Positions 35,428-44,700 of a stretch of DNA of 57,967 bases are shown here, in pieces. The translations under genes and the position numbers were made by a program. The stretch is from an uncultured Christensenella sp. (GTDB lineage: Bacteria > Bacillota > Clostridia > Christensenellales > UBA1242). The number at the start of each line of letters is the position of its first letter. Positions within the stretch are counted from its first letter, which is position 1. The notes below the pieces were generated by a model that made no database searches, was not told where the DNA came from, and saw nothing but the letters and a program-made list of their open reading frames with translations. The DNA is taken from positions 1 through 57,967 of the forward strand of contig CASEHF010000005.1 in the NCBI GenBank assembly GCA_949287685.1. The letters are read 5' to 3'.

Positions 35428-36012
35428 ATGATAGCAGAAAATAAAGAAAAATTTTTAACACTTTTTAAAAACAATGTTAGCCGCGATGGTGCCGATAAAC
35501 TCTTAGAGTGGCTCGAGACCACAGATTTCTTTACAGCGCCCGCCAGCACAAAATTTCATTCTGCAGTCGAGGGAGGCTTGTGTGCGCATAGCCTAAATGT
35601 CTACAATCGGTTTTTGACACTCGTAAAGTGTGAGTTTGGAGAGGATTGGCAGAAGCATATTTCCCAAGAAAGCGTTACAATTATCGCTTTGCTCCACGAT
35701 ATTTGCAAGGTAAACACCTATAAGGTAGATTATAAAAATGTGAAAGTGGATGGTGTGTGGACACAACAACCGTATTATATGGTGGATGACCAATTGCCAT
35801 ATGGTCATGGAGAAAAGTCAGTTTACATAATAAATGGTTTTTTGAGGCTAACTCGTGAGGAGGCAATGGCAATTAACTGGCATATGGGTGGCTTTGATAT
35901 GCGTGTGCGCGGTGGTTCGTATTCTATTTCTGATGCGTATTATAAGTATCCAATTAGCGTACTTTTTCATATCGCCGACCTTATGGCGACCTACTTAGAT
36001 GAGCAAAAATAA
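35428..36012 (+). CDS. HD-domain phosphohydrolase
   Basis: 194 residues, a single HD domain. Candidate metal ligands in order: His54 ('GGLCAHSLNVY'), His90-Asp91 ('ALLHDICK'), His127 ('PYGHGEKS'), His152 ('INWHMGG') and Asp184 ('HIADLMAT'). HD enzymes hydrolyse phosphomonoesters or nucleotides; the substrate cannot be told. No partner domain. AGAGG precedes the ATG. It is monocistronic and lies just upstream of the surface-protein region. Confidence 0.88.
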   Translation: MIAENKEKFLTLFKNNVSRDGADKLLEWLETTDFFTAPASTKFHSAVEGGLCAHSLNVYNRFLTLVKCEFGEDWQKHISQESVTIIALLHDICKVNTYKVDYKNVKVDGVWTQQPYYMVDDQLPYGHGEKSVYIINGFLRLTREEAMAINWHMGGFDMRVRGGSYSISDAYYKYPISVLFHIADLMATYLDEQK

Positions 36013-36207
36013 TAATATTTTACATTTAATGTATTTTATAGAAAACTTTAGGAAAAATAGAAATAAAAAGTGAAATATTTTCAAAATATGTCGTTTTTTG
36101 TTTGTAAGTTTTTTGCCTTATGTGGTAAAATTAAATTAAAGTATTTGCGGGATTTTATTGCTATTAAATAATATTTTTTAGACAAAAACAAAATCGGAGG
36201 ACATTTT

Positions 36208-39200
36208 ATGAGTACATATATCAGGGGTGTAAGCTTATCTAAAAAGTGGCTGAGAGTTATCTTTTTTGCCCTTTTAGCGGTCGTTTGCGCCACTGCGATT
36301 ACTCTCGCGGTAGTTTTGTCTGGTCGTGATAACTATGTTGTCACCCCAGAGACTGAGTCAAAGGTCGAGGTGCTGGATTCTAGTGCTATTATATCGCAAA
36401 CTGGGTGGAACGACACTTTGCTTTCTCAACTTACGAAAAATGTGACTTCGTATGGCGATAATGTCGCTCTCGGTAATGCTGGAGGGCAAATTGTTTCATC
36501 TGTTGTGAGACTTGGCGGAATTTCGTGGACCGTAGTATATATGCAGGATGGTATAGTTACACTGTACGCAAACGAGGCAGTGGCTACTATGCCTTTTGGT
36601 GATAATGGTTACGACTCTAGCGCTGTTAGAGATTACTTAATTAACGAGTTTTATCCTCAATTTATTGAAAAAATAGGCTATGCTGACATTGAGAAGTACA
36701 TTGTTCCTTATGGCGCAAATGAGATTTATTATCAAGCAAACGGTGCTCAAGCAATTGAGTTAAGTACTTTAAATGGTGGCGAAATTAGTGACAACGATGG
36801 CGTGGAGAGTGATTTAATTTGGTTGCCTAGCGCATATGAGGTGGGTGGTTTTGCTAATACCGACACTTCGCCTAAAACTCGTGTAAATAGTTTTAAGGTA
36901 ATCGAGGCAGATGGCTTCACTTTAAATAGTGGTTTGTGGAATACTTCGAATACTATTAGATTAATGACCGACACTTCTTGGCTCCGTTCGAGCGTAAATG
37001 GCGAGCAGGCTGTTCTTAAAGATGGTGTCGTAAAGCAGGCAAACAACGGGGAGTACGCAGTGCGCCCTTGTATAAATATTGCTATTCCAGGCCTTGCAAA
37101 TATTGAAAGCGCTGATGTTGAAGTCGACAGTGCAAACGATACAATCCTTGCCACTACTGCGACTGATTACTCTGATATTTTTAAAGAATATGCTACTGGT
37201 ACAGGTACTCAAGCGGACCCCTATGTTTTTACTGATTGGAGATTTTTAGTACTACTATCTGATGCTGTTATGGCAGGTCAAGATACTACTAATATGTACT
37301 TCCGTATGAATGGCGACATCGATATGTCTAGCGCCACTGTTTGGGCTCCTATTGGTAGGGAGGGATACCCATTTAAAGGGTATTTTGATGGTAACGGATA
37401 TACTGTTAGCAACCTTGCATCTGCGGGCTCTGGTCTTGTGGGGTTATTTGGTTATGTAGAGAATGCTACGATTACTCGTGTAGGTGTTACAAACTCCTCT
37501 TGGTATACTACGAACTCTAATGTCGGTGGTATTGCAGGTCATGTTACAAACTCATTAATTTCGCAATGTTACAGTGATTGTGGTGTTGGTGGTTGGGAAT
37601 ATGTAGGTGGTATCGTAGGTAGAGTTAACAACAGCGGTAGTGCGAGCGATGCGACTAAGGGTGTTATTGACTGTTATAACTTAAACGGTATTACTGGTAA
37701 TGACTTTGTGGGTGGTGTTGCTGGTGCTGTCTCAAATTCTTTGATTAAAAACTGTTATAACACTGGTGCTACACAGGCATTTGGTTCAAACTGTGGTGGT
37801 ATTACAAGTTCGCTAATTAGTATGCAAGGCACCGTGCAAAACAGCGTGTTCTTTAACTCTACTAATAACAACATCGCTGGTGCTACAGAGGTTGCATCTT
37901 ACGATACTTTACGCGATAAAAACGCGATTGCTACTACATATCCAGGCTGGTCATTCAAGAATGGTAATGCGAGCGGTACATGGTTTATGTCTAATGTGGT
38001 AAACGACCGTTTGCCAATGCTATACTGCTTTATGCACAAGGTGTCTGTAAACCTTATTTCTAACATCCCAGAGTGTTCTGTATCCGCTGGCACGACTGAT
38101 GCTGCGGTAAATTCATCACTTAACATTGTTGCTTATGCTACTTCTACTACAAACGCTCACTATATGTTTGAGGGGTGGTATCACTACGATGTGGATGCTG
38201 CGGGGAACAAAATCGAGGGTTCCGAGCGCGAATTTGTATTGTTAGAGGATGAAAATAATGGAATTACAAAAGGCGCACTTGCAAACAATGCATATCCATT
38301 TACATATAATCTAGTTTTAGATGACTACTACAACCTTGAGGCAAAGTTTGTTAGATTATACAACTTTGAGGTTAGCGCGGCATTTAATGGGTTTACATCT
38401 AGTTATGCTGGTGGTACTACATTTAGTTATAGTGCTAGCACATCTGCTCTCAATTCAGATTTAAGTGCGTGGACAACAGGCGCTAAATGGTATAAAGAGG
38501 GTACAGTGATGACCATTACTATTCAAGATGATGGTCAGCGCCAGTACTCACAACTACTTGTAGGTAACAATAATACCCCTAGTAATTCAGTATCGGGTTT
38601 GGGTACAGGAGATGAATTCTACAATCTCGACACTACTGCTGGGAATTGGGTATATAACATCACTATCACCAATACAAAAGAATGGAATGGTACCGATGTA
38701 TTCTACTTTAGACCTGTGTTTAACAGGGTATATAATGTTACTACATCGGTGGCAATCCCAGATGGCTATAGTGACACGATGCCTAGCTCTCAAGTAACTT
38801 TCACAAACCTTTCGAATGCTTCGACATCTGTTAGCAGTGCTGGTGGAAATGATAGTACATTATATAATTCCACATTAACACTCACTATTTCAAATCTTAG
38901 CGAACTAACTGGAAAACTCGAGTTTGGTAGTTGGATTTTGGAATTTGTTGATGCAAGTGCTGCTGCACAAAGTTCTCAAGATTTAGGTGCTAGTGTTGGG
39001 GCGACAAATGCAGAATTTGCTCTAACTAAAATGCAAGCCGTAACTGACACAACGACAGGCATTAATGTAAAGGCTAACTTTACTTATGCGAAAAAGCAGG
39101 TAATTATTAAAGAGATGTATGATGGCGCTGAAAACGCTGCCGCTGGTATCGTATACCTTACGACAACAGGTCAAGGTGCTAGCTTTGTACCTACAGCCGA

Positions 39201-40797
39201 CACGACACAACTTTCAAGTCTCGACTACAACACGACAGTGTATATCTATGTTTTGCCGAGTTACGCAAATGGATTTAACTACTTATCTAATAACATCTTA
39301 GGTGCAGCAGGGATCAACTTGTCTTTAAACAGTACTACTGGTGTGTGGAGTGGTAGTTTTGTAGCGAATTTTGCTGAAAGCAGTGCTACATATAATGTGG
39401 TATACGAGCAATCATCAAATTTTGCACTCAATTTTAATGTTACTCAAAATGGCGGTGTAGCAAGTCCTGGGTTGTTTACATTACCTAATAATGCAAGTGG
39501 ACTGACCTTGGGTGCTAGTCTTAGCGGGTACACAGTGAGTGTTCTTGATAGCGAATATAATAAATATTATTTAAGAACTGTTACTGTTTCGTTTAGCGGT
39601 AGTGAACAAACTTACGATATCTTGACATTTGAGCCAACTACTATTTACCAGGGTACCCAAGGTCCTCAAACCATATTTACTGCAAATCCTGGCAGTACCG
39701 CTAGTGCAACAATAAATACTATCAGCGACATTTACGCAACCGCAAAGGTTACTCCTACTAATAGTAACACTACAATAAATGTCTACATCGACTTTATTGC
39801 TATTACTCGTACAATTACCGTAAATGAGACTATTGATGGTACTATTACGACATCGCGCAGTATGTACTCAATTGCTGCTACAGGCGTTACAAACGGGAAA
39901 GGTGGTAGTAATTATATTCTAAACGACACTATCACTCTCACAGCAGGTGCTACTGGTAGCGACAATATTGGTTTTAGAGTTGATAGTATTACAATGAGTC
40001 CTCAACTTGCAACTGCAAATATAAGTGGTAGCGCATGGGGTAATAGCGGGACATTGACATTTACGCTAACAGAGGATGTAACTATAAATATCGCCTACAC
40101 TCAACGCCCTTATGCTATTACCATAGGCGATAACTTAAATAGTACAAGTTATGGTACCACTGTGCCAGGGTTAAATGTGACTGAAACTAACACATTTAAT
40201 TATACGCTCACTGGTGGCGCATCCACGCAATACACAGCGCCATTTACTGGTAAGTTCTCGAATAGTCTAACTATTACTGGTTACAACACGCAAATTGATT
40301 TAACTATTGACACTTTAGAGCGTAAAGTTGTACTTAGTCGCATAGTTGTATTAGATTCTAATAATGCATTGCTCAAGGAATATGACCCAGCATCACAATT
40401 TACTTACACCTTAAACGATGCAAATGATAATATCAAGATTGTATTTGAATATCAACTACTACAGGCACTCAATGTTACATTTAATGATGAACTTACTGGC
40501 GGTAATAGTGCAGCATTAGTCGTGCTAGAAAATGATGCGGGCGATCGTTTGGTATTAATTGTTCCAACCGGAGCAGAGGGAGTAACTGTAGATTGTAAGG
40601 TTGCAGAATATCGTGTAACTATTACAGTAGCAATCTTTGTACAAACGACTATTACTACGACCCCTCCTGAGGCTGGGAGTGATGTAGAGAATAGTTATGA
40701 AATTACTATTCAAGATGGAGAGGCTACTTCTGTTGCAATTGCTGTAGCAGGTATCATTAATGGTCCTGACAGTGTATTCGCTTCTGGTTCAATGTAA
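36208..40797 (+). CDS. Giant exported protein with DUF6273-like and GLUG repeats
   Basis: 1,529 residues. The N-terminal hydrophobic segment (~14-38, 'VIFFALLAVVCATAITLAVV') is a signal peptide or anchor. Residues ~90-295 resemble the DUF6273-like domain of the broken gene at 10888 ('ISWTVVYM', 'DLIWLPSAYEVGG', 'YAVRPCINIAIPG'). Residues ~330-560 carry GLUG-type repeats ('VGLFGYVENATITRVGV', 'VGGIAGHVTNSLISQCY', 'VGGVAGAVSNSLIKNCY'), then an InlB-like element ('YMFEGWYHYD'). From ~700 on it is Thr/Ser/Asn-rich beta sequence. No C-terminal membrane helix, LPxTG or S-layer motif, so it is secreted or held by its N-terminus. CGGAGG precedes the ATG. First gene of an apparent operon with the PHP gene and 41788. 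Confidence 0.82.
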   Translation: MSTYIRGVSLSKKWLRVIFFALLAVVCATAITLAVVLSGRDNYVVTPETESKVEVLDSSAIISQTGWNDTLLSQLTKNVTSYGDNVALGNAGGQIVSSVVRLGGISWTVVYMQDGIVTLYANEAVATMPFGDNGYDSSAVRDYLINEFYPQFIEKIGYADIEKYIVPYGANEIYYQANGAQAIELSTLNGGEISDNDGVESDLIWLPSAYEVGGFANTDTSPKTRVNSFKVIEADGFTLNSGLWNTSNTIRLMTDTSWLRSSVNGEQAVLKDGVVKQANNGEYAVRPCINIAIPGLANIESADVEVDSANDTILATTATDYSDIFKEYATGTGTQADPYVFTDWRFLVLLSDAVMAGQDTTNMYFRMNGDIDMSSATVWAPIGREGYPFKGYFDGNGYTVSNLASAGSGLVGLFGYVENATITRVGVTNSSWYTTNSNVGGIAGHVTNSLISQCYSDCGVGGWEYVGGIVGRVNNSGSASDATKGVIDCYNLNGITGNDFVGGVAGAVSNSLIKNCYNTGATQAFGSNCGGITSSLISMQGTVQNSVFFNSTNNNIAGATEVASYDTLRDKNAIATTYPGWSFKNGNASGTWFMSNVVNDRLPMLYCFMHKVSVNLISNIPECSVSAGTTDAAVNSSLNIVAYATSTTNAHYMFEGWYHYDVDAAGNKIEGSEREFVLLEDENNGITKGALANNAYPFTYNLVLDDYYNLEAKFVRLYNFEVSAAFNGFTSSYAGGTTFSYSASTSALNSDLSAWTTGAKWYKEGTVMTITIQDDGQRQYSQLLVGNNNTPSNSVSGLGTGDEFYNLDTTAGNWVYNITITNTKEWNGTDVFYFRPVFNRVYNVTTSVAIPDGYSDTMPSSQVTFTNLSNASTSVSSAGGNDSTLYNSTLTLTISNLSELTGKLEFGSWILEFVDASAAAQSSQDLGASVGATNAEFALTKMQAVTDTTTGINVKANFTYAKKQVIIKEMYDGAENAAAGIVYLTTTGQGASFVPTADTTQLSSLDYNTTVYIYVLPSYANGFNYLSNNILGAAGINLSLNSTTGVWSGSFVANFAESSATYNVVYEQSSNFALNFNVTQNGGVASPGLFTLPNNASGLTLGASLSGYTVSVLDSEYNKYYLRTVTVSFSGSEQTYDILTFEPTTIYQGTQGPQTIFTANPGSTASATINTISDIYATAKVTPTNSNTTINVYIDFIAITRTITVNETIDGTITTSRSMYSIAATGVTNGKGGSNYILNDTITLTAGATGSDNIGFRVDSITMSPQLATANISGSAWGNSGTLTFTLTEDVTINIAYTQRPYAITIGDNLNSTSYGTTVPGLNVTETNTFNYTLTGGASTQYTAPFTGKFSNSLTITGYNTQIDLTIDTLERKVVLSRIVVLDSNNALLKEYDPASQFTYTLNDANDNIKIVFEYQLLQALNVTFNDELTGGNSAALVVLENDAGDRLVLIVPTGAEGVTVDCKVAEYRVTITVAIFVQTTITTTPPEAGSDVENSYEITIQDGEATSVAIAVAGIINGPDSVFASGSM

Positions 40798-40832
40798 TAT
40801 TATTGTGTAGAAATAAAAAGGGGAGAAAAATC

Positions 40833-41747
40833 GTGTTCAATAAATTATATAGAAATGGACAATTGATTGATATGCACATTCACACGCAATACTCGGATGG
40901 TATGTATTCTGTTCCTGAATTGTTGCGTTTTGCCGAAAATCGCGGGCTAGATGTCATGGCGTTTACTGACCATGATAATCTAGAGGCAAATTTTGAAGTG
41001 CGTGAGATGAAAAGCAATGGGGGCTTTTGTGGCAGAATTGTAAATGGCTGCGAAATTGCAGTTACTTATAATGGGCACAAGTATGAGGTGTTGGCATACG
41101 ACTTTGATTTGGACACGCTAGCAAAATTCCCTGTGCTTAATTATGATTACCAGTTTATGCTAGAGGAGAAAAGGTTGGAAACCTTAAAGGAAATTGGAGC
41201 GCGACTTGGCTTTAGATTTACTGAAGGTTTGCAGTTTGACCCCGTGTATCGTACCGCGCACAAGACCTTTTTCCATGATTTAGCAAACTATCCAGAGAAT
41301 CAAAAGTTGTATTTAAAGTATGGTATAAATAAAACTGATAACTTTTATCGTGATCATGTTGCAAAACCAGGCGCAATTTTTCACTGTTATGAATTAATAA
41401 AGGACACTCCTACTATAGAGGAGGTGTGCCAGCGAATTCACGAAGCGGGCGGTTATGCGATTTTTGCACACGCGTTTAGGGTGTATGGAGAGTCAAACCC
41501 TAAAAAATTAATAAAAGATTTAACTGCACTTGATATTTTGGATGGTTTTGAGTGCATTCACAAAAAATTCAGTTTAGCAGAGTGCCAGTGGCTTGAAAAT
41601 TACTGCAATGAGCAGCATTTGATTAAAACGGGCGGTTCCGACTTCCATGGAGATGGATTTAAGATTGATGGCAAGCGTTTTGCCCCAGAGTATCTTGGTT
41701 ATGTCCAGAATTCGGACTTGGAGATTAAATTCCCTATAAAAAAATAA
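40833..41747 (+). CDS. PHP-domain metal-dependent phosphoesterase
   Basis: 304 residues from GTG at 40833, chosen because AGGGGAG sits eight bases before it; longer frames lack a site. PHP motifs: 'DMHIHTQYSDG' (HxH), 'MAFTDHDNLE', 'YAIFAHAFRV' and 'TGGSDFHGDG' (the last His/Asp ligands). Such enzymes hydrolyse phosphoesters, often nucleotides or small phosphorylated metabolites. No export signal, so it acts in the cytoplasm. It lies between two giant surface-protein genes in the same direction, an odd combination with no obvious reason. Confidence 0.88.
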   Translation: MFNKLYRNGQLIDMHIHTQYSDGMYSVPELLRFAENRGLDVMAFTDHDNLEANFEVREMKSNGGFCGRIVNGCEIAVTYNGHKYEVLAYDFDLDTLAKFPVLNYDYQFMLEEKRLETLKEIGARLGFRFTEGLQFDPVYRTAHKTFFHDLANYPENQKLYLKYGINKTDNFYRDHVAKPGAIFHCYELIKDTPTIEEVCQRIHEAGGYAIFAHAFRVYGESNPKKLIKDLTALDILDGFECIHKKFSLAECQWLENYCNEQHLIKTGGSDFHGDGFKIDGKRFAPEYLGYVQNSDLEIKFPIKK

Positions 41748-41753
41748 AAAGTT

Positions 41754-41776
41754 TTAGATTCGGGCAATCTAATTCT
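41754..41776 (+). promoter_or_regulatory. Hairpin between the PHP gene and the next surface gene
   Basis: TTAGATT (41754-41760) / AATCTAA (41766-41772), loop CGGGC, ending in TTCTT just before GGAGG. A weak attenuator or processing site. Confidence 0.45.
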
Positions 41777-41787
41777 TGGAGGAAATT

Positions 41788-44700
41788 ATGAATTCGAATA
41801 AATTCTTTAAGTTGAACTTTAAAATGGTGATACAGACTGCTATCTTGCTAGTTTTAGGTGCTGTAATAGCAGCGGTTATGTTAGCGCCTAATATAGCAAC
41901 TAATAGGAATTATGTGAGCGCTGCCGAAGGCGAAGTAGTGCCAGCAAGTTCGCTTGATGGATTTGTTCCTACTGCGTTAGGTAGTGGCGAATATTTTGAA
42001 ACTTTTGTAGATAGTAATGTCGAGCCAAATGTGACATACTACCTAATCAGCGATGCTGATGATTTGCGTACGCTTGCGTATTTTGTGAATACTACATTTA
42101 CAGAGGAGCAGGCTACCGAATTGGAGCTTCAAAAAAAATACTCACGCGCCTCCTATCGCATGACTAATCATATTGATTTATCAAAGTGGACCAAATGGGA
42201 GCCAATTGGTACTGCATTAAATCCTTTTTATGGGTCTTTTGATGGCCAAGGGCATTCAGTGTATGGTTTAACTATTATAGATGATATTGAATCACCAACG
42301 ACTGATACCTACGCAGGATTATTTGGTAATGTGTCATATTTAAAGGATGCCGATGTTGAATACAGGCCCGTAATTCAGCGTCTAGGGCTAAAAGATACTA
42401 TTATTAAAACTAATCGTGAGTATGTCGGCGCAATTGCCGCTGTTGCCTACGGTGTAAACCCTATGGTGTATGGAGCAGATGCAATCATTAACCCAACATT
42501 TAAAACTATGCAAGTAAAAGAAGAAATCGGCGACTCTGAAGAGGTTACTAGGGCTTACTCCAATGCGCAGGCTGCACTTGTAATTCAAGACTGTTACAAT
42601 GTAGGTTATATCGAGGGTGGCAACTATGTAGGAGGACTTGCTGGAGCGCTTTACTATGGCGCGGTAATATATAACTGTTACAATGCACCTTCTACCACAA
42701 ACGCATATAATGCAGACTACGATGTTTACTCTAGTAACCCGAATGCAAACATAGGCGGTATTGCTGGTGCGGCAGATTTTACTACAATGGCAATTATCTA
42801 TAACTGTATCAGTACAGTTAGTGTATCAAAACAAGATGCGACCAGCAGCTCAAGTAACATAGGCTATATTATTGGTAGTAAATCAAACCTCGCTGGTAGT
42901 ACACAATACAACTATAATGTTTTCTATAGTCGTGACATCACTTATGTGGGTGATTATGGCACAGGACTAAATTTAGCGTTTTTAACAGCGACTCCTGATG
43001 CTTTCTTAGTGCCTAGAAAATTCTCAATAACAGGTTACAACCCAGATATGTGGGCAAGTGATACTGACACAATTTGGGCGCAGCAACAAAATATAAACAA
43101 TGGGATACCAGTGCTATACAATGTTCCACAACTTGTCAAATTTGATTTTGTAGCACAAGATGTGGATGGAAATGAGTTAGTGGCTAGCGAGGCTACTTCT
43201 GAGGCTGTGAAAGCCGCTGATTTGGTGGCTTATGATGGGGCAATTTTGTTTGAGCAGGGGACCGACTTTATAGTTAAAAGCACTGCCGTAATGGATTATA
43301 AGTACGAATTCAGTGAGTGGAAGGAGTACTACACTGCAAACTCTATTGAGCCTGCTGAATACGAGGACTACATTGAAAATAGTAATATTTCAAGCACAAA
43401 GTTGTTTGTTTACCACGATGCTAGTGTGATTGCTGTATTTGACTTTAAAACTTACAAGCTTAGCTTAAATGCCGACCCCTCGGATAAAATTGATGTTAAT
43501 AAAACAACCATAGCGATAAAAGATGGCACTTCGTATAGTTATCAAGCGGCACAGAATGGTGTTGAAGTAAAATATGATGAAGAGGTAACTATTACAGGTG
43601 TTGCTGCGACTGGTTATGAAATTACAAAGTGGACCACAATGTATCCAGAGGCAATAACTGGGACAGGTGCAAATATCACTCTGAGTATTCAGGCCTATGT
43701 GGATGCATATATGGGTGATGCAGAGAACAACTCTAGTAGTGCAATTCCAGAAGGGCTTAACCTCCTTGCGGCTATTCAGTCTAAAGTGTATGAGTTCTCA
43801 ATGAATGAAATTGAGCCCAGCATAGGGTCAATACAGGCTACGACTGTTAATGGCACACTAGAGGCAACTGATAGTGTTGAATACGGTACTCAAATCGCTC
43901 TAAACGCAACGGTTGCAGATCCAAACTATCAATTTATTTCTTGGGTAATTCAGTTTGGCGATGGTTCGAGTATAAAGAGTGAGCTGAGAGACTACTCATT
44001 TACTGTGCAAGACCAGGGTAATATCACTATTACTGCAAACTTTGACAAAAAGAAATTTTATGTTAATATCGCCGCTGTTGCTGGTGGTAGCGCTGCTATA
44101 ACTAGTGCGACAATATCGCCAACGACAGAAAATAAGTTCTATTATGATGAGACAATAGAAATTCTTGCGACAGCAAGCACTGGCTATAAATTAACAGGAC
44201 TTAATGTTTACAAAGGCAGCGACCTTGTGGATTTTGACTCAATTAGTTCAGATGAAATGACTTTTGACTTAGAGTCAGGGATTTTGGTTATTAAGTCATT
44301 GTCTCAAGACCTTAGAATAGTTCCAGTATTTACAGTGCAGAGTTTTAACTTGACTGTAGAGGTAACTCCTAGCGAAGGAGCCACAGTGACTCATAATGGA
44401 GAAAGTATTGTCGGCACAAATTCCTTTGTCTACAATACGGATGTGGCACTCAATGTATTTGTAGCGGAGGGGTACGAATTAGTTAGCATTACTGCTGATG
44501 ATGGCAGTGTATACGAGAATGGCAACTTTGTAAAAGTGTTGAAAGACACAAAGGTTACAATTACTTTACAGAAGAAAAAATTTGTTGTTAATGTTACCAT
44601 AAAGTACGAGAGTAATTCGACTTACTCAATTGACTCAAGTTGTATTGAGGGCGTTGGGCAGTACACCTATGGCGATGAAGTCGAGATTAGTTTCGATATC

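Noticed and set aside
41754..41772. Second copy of the aldehyde dehydrogenase operator
   Set aside because: Only the TTAGATT/AATCTAA core is shared, and the loop is different; more likely a plain hairpin.
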